From Phytopythium helicoides (Eukaryota > Oomycota > Peronosporomycetes > Pythiales > Pythiaceae): 64,000 nt of DNA. This document shows positions 1 through 10,796 of the stretch, piece by piece. Under the pieces are notes generated by a model. That model was given only the letters and a program-made list of their open reading frames with translations, did no database searches and was not told the DNA's origin. Position 1 is the first letter of the stretch, and every line of letters begins with the position of its first letter. Location: the NCBI GenBank assembly GCA_024867545.1, contig JANFNE010000069.1, positions 62,001-126,000 on the forward strand, given 5' to 3'. The position numbers were made by a program, and so were the translations under genes.

Positions 1-1914
1 GAGTGACACTGAAGCAGTTTGGCTTAACTGATGCCGAGTTGAGCGTTCTGGATCGCCTAAGTGCAAAGAGAGAAAGTGCACCTTCTGAAGCAGTGGGGAT
101 GATCTGGAAGATGCTCGACACTCTACGTGAGATTTTTGCGCGACAAGAAACTGAATATGTTGTCAGTGAAATAGCCGCTAAAACACCTGAGCAAGAAACC
201 GAAGCAAACATAAACCCTCAATCCCATCAACAAGTGCGAGACTTGTCCACGGCTCATCCGAATGGTATACCAGGCGCGACTTCAACTGCTGCTCCATTGC
301 TCATGGAAACTATCACGACATCGCAAACTGCTGAGGTAAACAAGTGGTTGCACTCGTTGGGTTTTGATGTCAAGGTGAGGCAAACTTATTTTGCTCGAAG
401 AGGGGATCAATTGTGACGCTCTCCCTTCTGTTTGACCTAGAAATCGCCTCGAGGTATTCTACATGATACGCTACGGAACGGCGTTATTCTTTGGTAGGTG
501 GGACGTTTAGTTGCGATATGGTTCTATATCTTACAGTGATGGCATCGACAGTTTGCTTCGTTCACGATTACTAGGACGCCGAGATGCTGAAGGTCCGAAG
601 CCCCCAAGGTCACACGACGATGCTAGGTATAGTATCTCGAAAACTGTCGAAGGGTTTTGCCTAGAGAACGCGTTGACTGATTTACTTAAACGTAATTGAA
701 GGGAGATTATAACAGCAGCGCTGACAGACTTGTCTGAGCTGATTCCAGCGAGCATCAAGGCATACTTCATGAGCCCGCAAGCTGTTGAAGACATTCTCTT
801 TGGAAATTGTTTGTCTGTCTACACACTGCTATGGCACGTGCGGCGTCGCTGGAACTTTCAGACGGGTGACCGGAATATTCCGTTGAAGTCTCGCGCTGAT
901 GCATCACCACTCTTCCTAGATATCCCAGCGATTACTTTGGCAGACATTCGAAGTAGGCAGAACCAACATCACACTGACGATGTGGCTCGAGGTGATGACA
1001 TTGTTGATAAAATCGAGTGGGAGTCGTTGTCCTCTGATGAGGGGGATCTGTATCCAGTAAAGCCGAGCATCCAAGAAACGTGGACTGACACATCAAATCG
1101 CTCAGGAGTGCAACAAGTAGATACATGCAGCATGGTAGCCTCACGACTCGACATAAGGACAGATGAAAGTGCCGATTATTCTGCTGTCCCAGAAAGCGAG
1201 CCAGAGGCAGGTTCGTTCAGGAACAAGTTGGCACCTGGTAATGATATGAGCTATTTCTTTTCCTTGCGTTGTGACAACTAACTGATAGGCTGGTTGTCAT
1301 CGATGATTCAGATCAAGCAGAACTAATGGCGTTGCAAACGCTCAAGAAAAAACTCGACACCAAGCGTGCTGCAACTGCAGTTTTGTCCCGACAACACCCC
1401 AGTCTCACACTCACCAGAGAACAAGTTGATTCAATTCTGCTATGGCTAAAGGACATCAACATTCATCTAGATCACCCACAGGCCCTACAGGTATGGCACT
1501 TGAGAGGCCAGGACACTCGACTCCACCCAACTGATCGTTTGTGCGTTGCCTAGGATCCGCCTGCCACCCTCGCCGAATTTCAATCCGGAGTGCTGCTATG
1601 TCGAATCGTTGAGAAAGTCGAGTACATGCGGGGAATCTCCGGTGTCATACTGCCAAAGAACGGCGCAATCTCGAAGGCCAGCGCGCTCCACAACATCGAG
1701 AAGGCCCTCTCTATCCTGCAGAACAAGAAGGTAAGCTGCGGTACGTCGCAGTTGCCGAGTCTGGGACGGAGTCTAACTTTGCGATGGAAAGACCATGCCG
1801 CTGCATTTACGCCGCCACGCACAAAGCATTTACGCTGGCGACTCGTGCCGTCATCCTCTGGCTGCTTTTGCAAACTCGCAAGGTGGGAGGAGGTGGAGAA
1901 TTTGGGGGAAATAA
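1..1914 (+). CDS. Calponin-homology (CH)-like domain protein, 3' part, 5' end outside window
   Basis: Partial multi-exon gene. Exons that keep phase are <1..374, 441..493, 537..691 (or continuing through 728), to 1237, 1312..1490, 1554..1730 and 1792..1914. Two CH-like folds can be read. The first runs from the WLHSLGFDVK helix through NGVILC to SVYTLLWHVRRRW. The second runs from SILLWLKDINIHL through GVLLCRIVEKVEYM, NIEKALSILQNKK and TMPLHLRRHA. CH folds bind actin or microtubules, or scaffold centrosomal proteins; which applies here is unknown. There are two lesions. An in-frame TGA lies at 697-699, with sensible reading on both sides, and could be removed only by a 24- or 36-nt intron. 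In the last exon the CH terminal helix (RAVILWLLLQTRK) lies one frame away from the preceding text, so a 1-nt shift is needed near 1841. The gene is decaying, mis-assembled, or has very small introns. The domain call is moderately secure; the exact family is not recognised. Confidence 0.55.
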
Positions 1915-2506
1915 TCACATCTGACTTGTGCAATAAATGCATCAGGCGTACATGCATCGCCGCCCATCCGCCAAGAGCAAAACACCGGCAAACAGCGCAA
2001 CGTCGTTTTGAAAAACCAATTCATCCAAGCAGCAGCAGTCGGCAAATGCGATCTTTTTTTTGTCGACGATGGTTGCTGCTTGGACCAAAACACGAAAAAA
2101 TAAATAAAATAAACAAAATAAACAAAATTGAACTTTGCTGGTCATCTTTTCGCCGCGTCTGCAAGTGTAGCACGCTGAGCTGGCATGGCACCTCCGCCTC
2201 GTCCGCTCACTTCCCATAGAGCGCTTTCAGCCATCCGCGTTCCTCTCTCACATGAGCGTGAGTGCCCAGCGCGCCTTCCGACTCCTTCTCCGTTTTCCTT
2301 CTCTCGGTCGTCGATCAGTCGCGTCGCGTGTTGCTGGACTGGATGCGCTCCAGCGCGTTCGTAACTTCAACTTATCACTTGTTTCCACTATCTCGCACTT
2401 CCACCTAACGGTTACGTCCAGCTCCTGGAAACGGCCTTTTGTCGAAGGAAAAAGGGAATCTTCAAGAGGCAACGAGCGCCCCCAAGGACCCACTCGCGCT
2501 CTTGCC
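1915..2506. other. Intergenic region upstream of MAP kinase
   Basis: No coding region is supported. An A-rich stretch of repeated AAATAAA/AAACAAA units occupies about 2093-2131, followed by GC-richer leader sequence. An ATG at 2252 is in frame with the kinase ORF, but the 85 residues it would add resemble no domain; see the MAP kinase entry. Confidence 0.6.
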
Positions 2507-5482
2507 ATGGCCGCGCCCTGGGCCGCCGCCACGCAGCCGCCACGCGCGCCAGCCGCGCTCAGCACCGCCGAGCAGGACGCGCGCGTGGCCAGCAGGTCCC
2601 GCTCGCTCCTGGCGCGGCTTTTCCGGCTCCGGGGCTCTCCGGAGGCGCGAGAACCGCCTGTCTCGGACCGCGCGCCGGTCGCGGCGCTCTTCCGCTCGCT
2701 GCACCTGCGTGGGAAGAGCGCGTCGTGCGACGACGCTGGCAGCAGCAGCAGCAGCGACGGGAGCGGCGAGATGGCGGTGCCCGCGAGCGAAATGGCCGCG
2801 AGGCGCGCGGGAAGAGCCAGGAGGACGGCCAACGCGCCGGCGAGCGAGGCCAAGGCGACCCGAGCGGCCGCCGACAGGAGGAGAGGAGCCGTGCTCATGC
2901 AGTCGTCGCTGAGCAAGGTGGCCGCGCACCGCTACTGGCACTCCAAGGTGAGAGAGACATGGGCGCCAGCAGTGAAGACATACAGTACCCATCTCACTGG
3001 ATCCGCTGTGTGTCCTTTACAACAGCACGCCTACTTTGTGCTGGAGGAGGAGAGCGTGACGCGAGCCCATGGAGCGGTCGGCGCGCCGGACGGCGTCCGC
3101 ATCGTGCTGAGGCAGTTTAGAAAAGCAGAGGACGCGCACGCCAACCGCATGGAGCTGCTCGTGGGGCAGGTTGTGCTGTCCGAGCTCGACGTCGTGCGCG
3201 ACCTGCGGCAGGACGCAAAGCTCAAGCACAGCTTTGAGCTGCTGACGCTTCATGAGGAAGAGTGCCCCGATAGTAGCATCTGGTCGAGCGCTGCAGCATC
3301 GGCGCACTCGCCAGGCGCAGACCAGGAGACCGGGCTCCACTCGCTCCGCCTGGCGGCCGACGATGCAGCTACCCACGCACAATGGGTCAGCGTGCTGAGC
3401 GCTAGTGTATCGCGGCTGATCGTTCAAGCACACAAGCATTACCCAAACGGGTCACCGATCCAAGAGCAGCGGAATCGCGTGGTTCCGAGCGGGGCTATTG
3501 CAGAGGTTGGTCGCTCGCAAGTTTATCACCGGAACCGCCAGATGGAGGAGAATGGCTGCTCACCGATCCGGGCAAAGGTGATGCCGATCCAGTACTACAG
3601 CTCGCTCCATCAGGTGCCCTCGACAGGTGCTTCAGCGAAGGCTACAGACTCAATAGACTATAGAAACTACGGTGACAACGGGAGTGACAATGCCAGCGCA
3701 CACTCGGACAACCAAGATACTGCGAGCCGGCCAAGTGATGTCACGACTGAGCGCGCAGATCAGCTAGATTCAGGTCGGTTAAACGACAATGAAGCGAAGG
3801 CCACAAATCACCTCGACCGCGCTAGCACCTGGGAGTACGAAAGCATGAGCAGCAACAATGGTAGCGATTACAGTGGTGGAAATCAAGTCGAGTCGCATAG
3901 CGAAGATGAGGGCGGCGATAACCAGCAAGACGACAGATATTCCGTGTTATCTGATCTTGTTCCAGAGCCGCAAGTTGTGCAAGAGCGATGCATTCAGGAA
4001 CTTGAATCCCATGCTCGCGATACATCACAAAATAGCATCGAGCGCCGGGCATCTAGAATTGAGCAACGCTATGGACAAGGCACAGCACGTGTGACCGCTG
4101 TGCGAGCCGGAAGAGTTGTACCTGCTCCTGGAGCAGACGCTAGCGACGACGACTGTGATGATAGCTCCGACTCTTCGAACAACAACAGCGACAATACGGG
4201 CATCCCGATGAGTGGTAATGCTACAGACCAACAATCGGTGCCAGCAAGCAGCTTTGTACCTCACTCACGAGGTAGCTTCGCTTCGCAGTTTCACCGCACA
4301 GACCTAACAGCACTATTCCCATTCCAGCGCGCACAGACTCATACTTTCAACTCTGGTGGCCAAGTCTTCACGCTCGACACGCGCTACCGTCTGCTAAAAT
4401 CTGTAGGCAATGGAGCGTACGGTGCAGTAATAGCGGTCAAGGATGCGGTGGCTGGCAAGAACGTTGCGGTAAAGAAGATCACAAACATCTTTGAAGACCT
4501 GGTGGATGCAAAACGCATTCTGCGCGAAATTCGTCTACTGCGGCATTTCGATCACAAGAATATTACTCGGTTGCTTGACCTGGCACCACCTCCGTCCAAG
4601 AAGCACTTCGAAGACATGTACATTATCACAGAACTTATGGAGACAGATTTGCACCAGGTCATTTACTCGATGCAGCCGATGTCTGACGACCACGTCAAGT
4701 ACTTCCTCTACCAAATGCTGTGCGCACTGCAGCACATACATTCAGCTGGCGTTCTTCATCGCGACATGAAGCCTAGCAACATCTTACTCAACTCGAACTG
4801 CGACCTCAAGATCTGCGACTTTGGTCTTGCGCGTGGGGGCCTCGGCGCCACTTCTGAGCTGCCGGAGCTAACCGAGTATGTGGTCACTCGATGGTACCGC
4901 GCACCAGAAATCATGCTCAACTGCCTCCACTATACCGAGGCGATCGATGTATGGGCGGTAGGCTGCATCTTCGCAGAGATGCTGCTACGCGAACCGTTGT
5001 TTCCAGGCAATGACTACATCCACCAGCTCAAGTTGATTATCAAGTTTCTGGGAACTCCAAAGCAGGAGGATATTGCATTCGTCAAAAACGTCAAGGCACT
5101 GCGGTTCTTGGCCAAGTTGTCGATCTCGAAACCCAAGAAGTGGCGCGACGTGTTTTCTGGGCACGACATCAACCCGCTTGCCATCGATCTGCTGACCAAG
5201 ATGCTCATGTTCAACCCAGCCAAGCGCATCTCTGTCGAGGAAGCGCTTCAGCATCCATATCTCGCAACGTTTTACGATACTGTGGACATCACGCCTTCGC
5301 CACCTTTCGACTTTACGTTCGATCTACCTGACGATCAACTCTCGAAGGAGGCATTGGTCGATCTACTTTGTGAGGATGTCGAGCACTTTCATCCATCGCT
5401 CGCTGCACTTGTGCCACCTCCATCTATCTCGGGGTCCGGCAACAGGTTCTTCCGTATGGGGATGACAGCATCCGCCAGCTAG
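2507..5482 (+). CDS. MAP kinase (TEY type) with N-terminal PH domain
   Basis: Predicted serine/threonine MAP kinase of about 965 residues. An Ala/Arg/Ser-rich N-terminus is followed by a PH domain (about residues 139-280, starting HRYWHSK|HAYFVLEEE and ending near HAQWVSVLSASVS), then a long acidic Ser/Asp/Asn-rich linker. The kinase domain (about 600-895) has the glycine loop GNGAYGAV, the VAVKK lysine, HRDMKPSN catalytic loop, DFG, activation motif TEY, and WYRAPE. A 78-nt intron at 2948..3025 is divisible by three and has no stop, so it can be misread as coding. Removing it joins the first PH strand cleanly. The start at 2507 is preferred because GCCATGG is a strong context and the Ala-rich N-terminus begins there; 2252 is the in-frame alternative. 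The PH domain suggests recruitment to phosphoinositide-containing membrane (inference). The kinase call is secure. Confidence 0.92.
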   Translation: MAAPWAAATQPPRAPAALSTAEQDARVASRSRSLLARLFRLRGSPEAREPPVSDRAPVAALFRSLHLRGKSASCDDAGSSSSSDGSGEMAVPASEMAARRAGRARRTANAPASEAKATRAAADRRRGAVLMQSSLSKVAAHRYWHSKVRETWAPAVKTYSTHLTGSAVCPLQQHAYFVLEEESVTRAHGAVGAPDGVRIVLRQFRKAEDAHANRMELLVGQVVLSELDVVRDLRQDAKLKHSFELLTLHEEECPDSSIWSSAAASAHSPGADQETGLHSLRLAADDAATHAQWVSVLSASVSRLIVQAHKHYPNGSPIQEQRNRVVPSGAIAEVGRSQVYHRNRQMEENGCSPIRAKVMPIQYYSSLHQVPSTGASAKATDSIDYRNYGDNGSDNASAHSDNQDTASRPSDVTTERADQLDSGRLNDNEAKATNHLDRASTWEYESMSSNNGSDYSGGNQVESHSEDEGGDNQQDDRYSVLSDLVPEPQVVQERCIQELESHARDTSQNSIERRASRIEQRYGQGTARVTAVRAGRVVPAPGADASDDDCDDSSDSSNNNSDNTGIPMSGNATDQQSVPASSFVPHSRGSFASQFHRTDLTALFPFQRAQTHTFNSGGQVFTLDTRYRLLKSVGNGAYGAVIAVKDAVAGKNVAVKKITNIFEDLVDAKRILREIRLLRHFDHKNITRLLDLAPPPSKKHFEDMYIITELMETDLHQVIYSMQPMSDDHVKYFLYQMLCALQHIHSAGVLHRDMKPSNILLNSNCDLKICDFGLARGGLGATSELPELTEYVVTRWYRAPEIMLNCLHYTEAIDVWAVGCIFAEMLLREPLFPGNDYIHQLKLIIKFLGTPKQEDIAFVKNVKALRFLAKLSISKPKKWRDVFSGHDINPLAIDLLTKMLMFNPAKRISVEEALQHPYLATFYDTVDITPSPPFDFTFDLPDDQLSKEALVDLLCEDVEHFHPSLAALVPPPSISGSGNRFFRMGMTASAS

Positions 5483-5550
5483 TCGGGGTAATCGGTCTAA
5501 TTTACAAACAAATATGGGTAACGAACAAAATCACGTGTATGTATTGTCGT

Positions 5551-7013
5551 TCACACATCAGCCAGCCCGCAGTTGTGTAGGAACTGCCGCGCATTTTCGC
5601 GAAGTGCAAGTCCCGAGCGAATATTGCACTGGATGCTCTCATCAAGCGAAACAATGTGGTGATACCAGTACGACGGCACATACAGTACATCACCCTGTTC
5701 AATGACAACCTCAGTTGCGGGGCAACTGCGGGAGTCTTCCGGTAGTGCCTCCAAGTCGGACCAATTGACGGACGTATGTCGTTTTGATTGTCCTTCAGAC
5801 AACAGCCGCAGGCACGAGCAAACGCTTGGCGGCGAGAGGATATACCGCTTGCTACCGCGCACCATGGCGATCATGTTGAGCGCACCGTCAACGTGGCCCT
5901 CCGCGATAATTCCACGCATCCCGAGTCGGCATCTCATTCCTTTCTGCTGCGCCATGCGCTCGTCCCGGATGAAGAGGTCGCCGTATGGCGTCTCTTTTTT
6001 CGCTCGGGTTGGGTCGAGAAAGCGAAGCTCGTCGTAGATAAAGGCTGAGCGCTGGGCGAAGTCGGCTTGCTTGAGCATGAAGTAGTAGTAGTCATGTGGC
6101 TCGCTTGGGGATAGCTGCTTGGTTGCCGCGACCGCATTTACAAACTCGGGATATGTCCACCATTTGGACTCGTACGTCGGGGTCTCGTCCGAGAGTGCCG
6201 CCGACTTTTTGTAGTACATAAAGTGACGATCTTGCGATGTATGGACCTTGAACTTCTCGGTCGGTGTCAGCTTCTCGGTCAAATACTGCGTGGAAATGAC
6301 GAGTCAGCAACAAAGTGTCACCGCGACAAAAACTGAAGACGATACATACCTCGTCGGTCCAGCGATTACCCGCAGCCGAGAGCTCCGGAATTCCGTACGC
6401 AATGAAGGGTACCTCCATGTCGTGGAAGACCTGCGCGAGCTTGAACTCGTACTGCCGTTCATGCAAAACTTCACTGAGTGCCAACCAACCAACAAAAATC
6501 TCATCTGAATCACTACCGCACCGGCGACGAAACATTAAACCGGCAGACGCTCGAGAAGGTCCTCTTGGGAATCTTCTCGGGCTCGTCGGGCGACCAGTTG
6601 CTCAGCAAGTCACCCGCTGGGAAGAGCTGCGGATACGCTCGGCACCCAACCTCTCCATCCAGCTCACACGCGAACCGCAGCGACGGTAGGTCGCAGTCGA
6701 AGCGGTTAGCGTCACCATTTGGGTACACTCCAGGTAATGGTCTCATCACGGGCCTTCCATCCAGCTTGACCGCCCTCGCCGCTTCTTCCCGAAGCGACGA
6801 CGACGCACCACCGACTCGCGCAGTTTCGTGGACGTCAACAGGCGAGCGAAGCAGCGTCAGCAGCGCGCCGAGAGCCACGAGAAGCAGCAGAAGCGCGCGA
6901 GGCGACGAGAAGCGCGAGTGGCTGGCGCGAAGCAGCGCCACGCGCGCCACAGCCGCGAGACGCGAGCTCAGAGGAGCCGACGGCGCAAGGCGACTCCTTC
7001 GCTGCTTGTCCAT
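5551..7013 (-). CDS. JmjC/cupin-8 domain protein with N-terminal membrane anchor
   Basis: Three exons, complement(5551..6285, 6350..6473, 6541..7013), giving 443 residues. Phases agree at both introns. The start at 7013 has GCCATGG context; another in-frame ATG lies 18 codons upstream. A basic Arg-rich N-terminus precedes one hydrophobic segment (residues about 40-55), predicting a type II signal-anchor protein with the catalytic domain in the lumen or outside. The C-terminal half is a JmjC-type double-stranded beta-helix: GHVDGALNM supplies Fe(II) ligands H330 and D332, and SYWYHHIVS supplies the distal His (410/411). This fits a 2-oxoglutarate/Fe(II) oxygenase that hydroxylates protein. The substrate is unknown; a nuclear histone demethylase role is unlikely given the anchor. 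The next gene, the MAP kinase, is convergent, ending 68 bp away. Confidence 0.82.
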
Positions 7014-7458
7014 GGCAGAAGTCAGTCTGAGTGCCTGGAAGCTGGGCAGTCGGCTATCATTTTCCATCCAGCAACGTTAGCGCAACGTTAGTTGGGACAT
7101 GATACTTGCTTGAAGCTGTCGACACGCATGTGGCGCAGACCAATGCGCACAAAGTATCTGTGTAGCTCGCCGACTGCCAAGAAAATCAAACTCACCAATG
7201 CTATGTTGAGTGGAGCATTGCGTTGAGCAGTAGTATACCGGACTGGGTTTCACAGCGGTGAGTATGAAGGAAGGCGCGAACTGCTCCGATTTCAGAATTA
7301 CCAAGGAACATCCACAACGAACTGGATTCATATCGAGTGCCTCTGCGAGATGGTTGCTCAATTCCTACAAACATGCAACTTGGTTAGTTAATCCATCAAT
7401 CACGCGATAGTCGCTGTGGAAGTGCCAGGTTGTTGCCACTCATGCTTTTGTCGAGACC
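7014..7458. other. Intergenic region between JmjC gene and pectate-lyase array
   Basis: No gene is supported. It holds the JmjC promoter region and, at the right end (from about 7459), the left boundary of homology to the array's 't' spacer, starting at CCTGAACATCC. Confidence 0.5.
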
Positions 7459-7500
7459 TGAACATCCCAACTCCTCCAAGCTCAAGTTCGGAATAAAACC

Positions 7501-7695
7501 ATGAAGCTCACAACCGTTATCGCTGTCACTACCGCCATGACATCCGCACTCGTGAGCGCTGACAACTCCGGCTCACCCGGCAGCATGCGAGACCCAGCTC
7601 GAGCTGAAGCGGAACACGCCGCGCGTCATACCGGTCAAGAAGGGTTCTACGGTCCTGGATTCGGCGGATGGGGACCGTACGGCGGAGGTTGTTAG
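7501..7695 (+). CDS. Small secreted Gly-rich protein, copy t1
   Basis: The 64-residue product has a clear signal peptide (MKLTTVIAVTTAMTSALVSA, cleavage about residue 20) and a short mature part ending in GFYGPGFGGWGPYGGGC. It recurs at 12164, 16998 (-) and 27605. Differences from the 12164 copy in the C-terminal codons are all at third positions (GGC/GGT, GGA/GGT, CCG/CCA, TAC/TAT), showing the frame has been under protein-level selection. Downstream, after TAG and TGA, a readable Gly/Trp tail ending GWGGRGYW-stop persists, so the present ORF may be a truncated form. Function unknown; a secreted wall-associated or effector-like peptide is possible. Confidence 0.6.
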   Translation: MKLTTVIAVTTAMTSALVSADNSGSPGSMRDPARAEAEHAARHTGQEGFYGPGFGGWGPYGGGC

Positions 7696-8364
7696 GGAAG
7701 TTGAGGAGGTTGGGGAGTCCGTGGCGAGTTGGTCGCTGGGGTTGGGGAGGCCGAGGCTACTGGTAACGGGAAGGCTCCAAGAGTGTGTAGTCAGCCAGTC
7801 ACTCAAGAGCGAGACGTCATGGATATTCATGAATATCCTAATCTCGTCGAATGCAGACAGCTTCATTTCACGACTTCTCAAATCGGAGCTCTTTTCCGTT
7901 CCGGACCAGTATTTCTTGCGTCCTACTCAAACCAAGACGAGGTGGATGTGTATACTACGTGGTGTGTTGAAGTAGGTATACACCTGTTGACGTGAGTGGC
8001 AAACCAACCAAGGCAACCAACTAACTCACTGATTCAACCCGACCGGAAGCGAACTCCGACTTTGAAGTCAGGAGAGTAACGAGTGCAGAAACAATCGGTT
8101 TGTCGACGAGCCGAAAGCCATCCCGAGCCAGTCCTGTGGAGTTGTGATCTCCATACTCTGCCTTTCACTCTCTGTCCAACACGCAGTCGGCGTGCACGCT
8201 CGTGTGTGAGCACGAGACGAGATAGAATCATAGAATCAAAGGCAACATCGGAGACACTAAGTTGTTATTAAGAACGACAAAGTGCACGAAACATCGAAAC
8301 AGTAGATGGCTACACCTCGACAAATGCTGCAGGGCGGTCACAACACTGTGGTGTGTAGCCACGC

Positions 8365-9164
8365 TTACACGTATGTGACGGTGCTCGGCGAGTAGTTGCA
8401 GAGCGTGCCGTTGGGACCCGAGCCGCCATCCTTCGGGTCCCCCGACGACTGCGCGATGGTCCACTGGCACACGGGCTTCTTCTTGTCTCCCTTGATCTTG
8501 ATGTTGCTCAGCGTCGCCTGGTCCTTGTAGTTCTCGTTGACCGTGACGATGCTGACACCCGGGTTGACGGCGTACACGTTGGTGACGGAGACCTTGCGCG
8601 CCTTGTTGCCGCAGGTGCCGCACGAGCGGTAGAGCTTGCCGAAGTCCTGCACGTAGAACCCCTCGATCTGCACGAGGCCGAGGCCGTTGTGCTGGATGAC
8701 CTTGTCCTTAGCTGAGCGCGCACCGCCACCGAGCACCTTGGAGACGCTCGAGGCCGAGCCACCCTTGATGGACAGCGCGTCCTCGCACACGTCGTCCCAC
8801 CACACGTTCTCGATCGTGCAGCCGCTTTCCTCACAGTGGACGCCCTCCTTCTGATTCTTGCCGATGATCACGTTCTTGAGCGTGCCACCGGGCCGACGAG
8901 GAACACGGCCGTCGCGCTGCCATTTTCGTCATCGTTGTCGCACTTGATGTTGGAGCGCTCGTGGACACGCATCTTGCCGTCATAGACTTCTCCGGCCTCG
9001 ACGACCCGTGGCTCCTTGAAGAGGACGGGAGTTCCCTGGCTGGCGGGCCAGGCTCCCGAGGGCATCGCCACGGCTTCCGACCGCATGGTCGCGGCGTCGG
9101 CGGAGGAGGTGACGAGGGTGGCTGCGAGTGCGAGCGTGGCGAGCGAGGAGAGGACGTTGACCAT
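8365..9164 (-). pseudogene. PL3 pectate lyase copy A, frameshifted
   Basis: This copy is 800 nt against 801 in the intact copies. One G is missing near 8894 (GGGCCGACGAGG where others have GGGCCGGACGAGG), which breaks the protein after residue 90. The 5' part matches copies C-F, while the 3' part (for example IAQSSGDP) matches copy B, so the copy is a mosaic with a switch near 8740-8765. It is a recent pseudogene or a single-base assembly error. Confidence 0.8.
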
Positions 9165-9924
9165 GGTTGGCTGGTTGGTTGGTTGGGTTGGTTTGTCGTT
9201 GAGTAGGCTGGAAGTGAGCCTTGGAAGACGCAGGTGTGGTCTTGGAGTCGTTGGGGGTGCAAGGCAAGTTGCGGAATGAGCGAGTGTGAAGGCACTGCCA
9301 GTTTGGCATATCGACCATCTCTCGTCTCGGCTAGGTCGCGCTCAGTGAGGCGAGGCCAACGAGTTGGTGGCAGGCAACAAGAGATCGTCCAGACCTACGA
9401 GTGCGATGCCACGCCGCGATGCAGTGCCGAGGATGGGAAGTCGGCCTCGTAGACTGGTGTCGAGCATACCGTGTGCATGCAGTCCATGTTGATTCTTCGC
9501 TCTGGGATGATGCATACACGGTGCACGCTGCAACGAGATGCGCCAATCATGTGCATTGCACTGTCACATGGAAATTACAAGCCGCGGATAGCCGGGAGCT
9601 TGATATCACGAGTGGAGTGCTGCATCCACGCATGCGATTGGACAGTGACTTGGCCAGATCTCCCGTAGTTCGGCTCTCGGCGCTTGCTTGCCAGTCGGAT
9701 TTGAAGTGCTCGCACCGGCTGGACAGCTACTTCAATCCTGTGTGTGTGAACGTGTGCACGGGTGTTGCACTCGGTGACTTGTGGCTGCGGATTAATCAAC
9801 CGAGGCTCCATCCCACTAAACCAACAATTAATCTGTCTTGATGAGCTGTTTGACGTGCTCAGCGCAACGTCCACTCATACCCATAAGAAGGCTTGTTGAA
9901 GATGGGTTGGGATTGGACGAGTTT

Positions 9925-10040
9925 CACTATTTGAGCTTTTCGACAATGCCTATCAAGTGCTGAGCAGCAATTCTGTTTACAGTGCCGTGTCAGTTGTCAT
10001 CTAATCGTGCCATCTGGTAGAACCGAACGCCCAAACAGCA
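9925..10040 (+). repeat. Divergent-centre spacer s (A-B), forward
   Basis: Non-palindromic 116-bp core between inverted arms whose inner ends read GGACGAGTTT...AAACTCGTCC. It lies in the middle of the 1.63-kb region between the divergent PL3 starts and probably contains or sits between their promoters. Same orientation as the E-F copy, opposite to the C-D copy. Confidence 0.85.
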
Positions 10041-10796
10041 AAACTCGTCCCATCCCAACCCATCTTCAACAAGCCTTCTTATGGGTATGAGTGGACGTTG
10101 CGCTGAGCACGTCAAACAGCTCATCAAGACAGATTAATTGTTGGTTGAGTGGGATGGAGCCTCGGTTGATTAATCCGCAGCCACAAGTCTCCGTGTGCAG
10201 CACGCGTGCACACGTTCACACACAGGATTGAAGTAGCCGTCCAGCCGGTGCGAGCACTTCAAATCCGACTAGCAAGCAAGCGCCGAGAGTCAAGCTACGA
10301 GATATCCGGCCAAGTCACCGCCCAACCGCATGCGTGGATGCAGCACTCCACTCGTGATACCAAGCTCCCGGCTATCCGCGGCTTGTACATTCCATGTGAC
10401 AGTGCAATTCACATGATTCGCGCATCTCGTTGCAGCGTGCACCATGTATGCATCATCCCAGAGTGAAGAATCAACATGGACTGCATGCACACGGTATGCT
10501 CGACACCAGTCTACGAGGCAAATTTTCCATCCTCGGCACTGCATTGCGCCGTGGCATTGCACTCGTAGGTCTGACGATCTCTTGTTGCCAACAACTCGTT
10601 GGCCTCACCTCACTAAGCGCGACCAAGCCGAGCCGAGCGATGGTCGATCTGCCAAACTGGCAGTACCTTCGCACTCGCTCATTCCGCAACTTGCCTTACA
10701 CCCCCAACAACTCCAAGACCACACCTGCGTCTTCCACGGCTCACTTCCAGTCCACTCAACGACAAACCAAACCAAACCAAACCAAACCAACCAACC

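Noticed and set aside
2252..2506. Upstream ATG and 85 extra residues of the MAP kinase
   Set aside because: Weak context and leader-like composition; the GCCATGG at 2507 is a better start. Kept as an alternative only.
7684..7695. TGA/TAG in the small Gly-rich gene as selenocysteine or programmed read-through
   Set aside because: Two different stop codons in a row and no visible SECIS-like element; decay of an ancestral longer gene is simpler.
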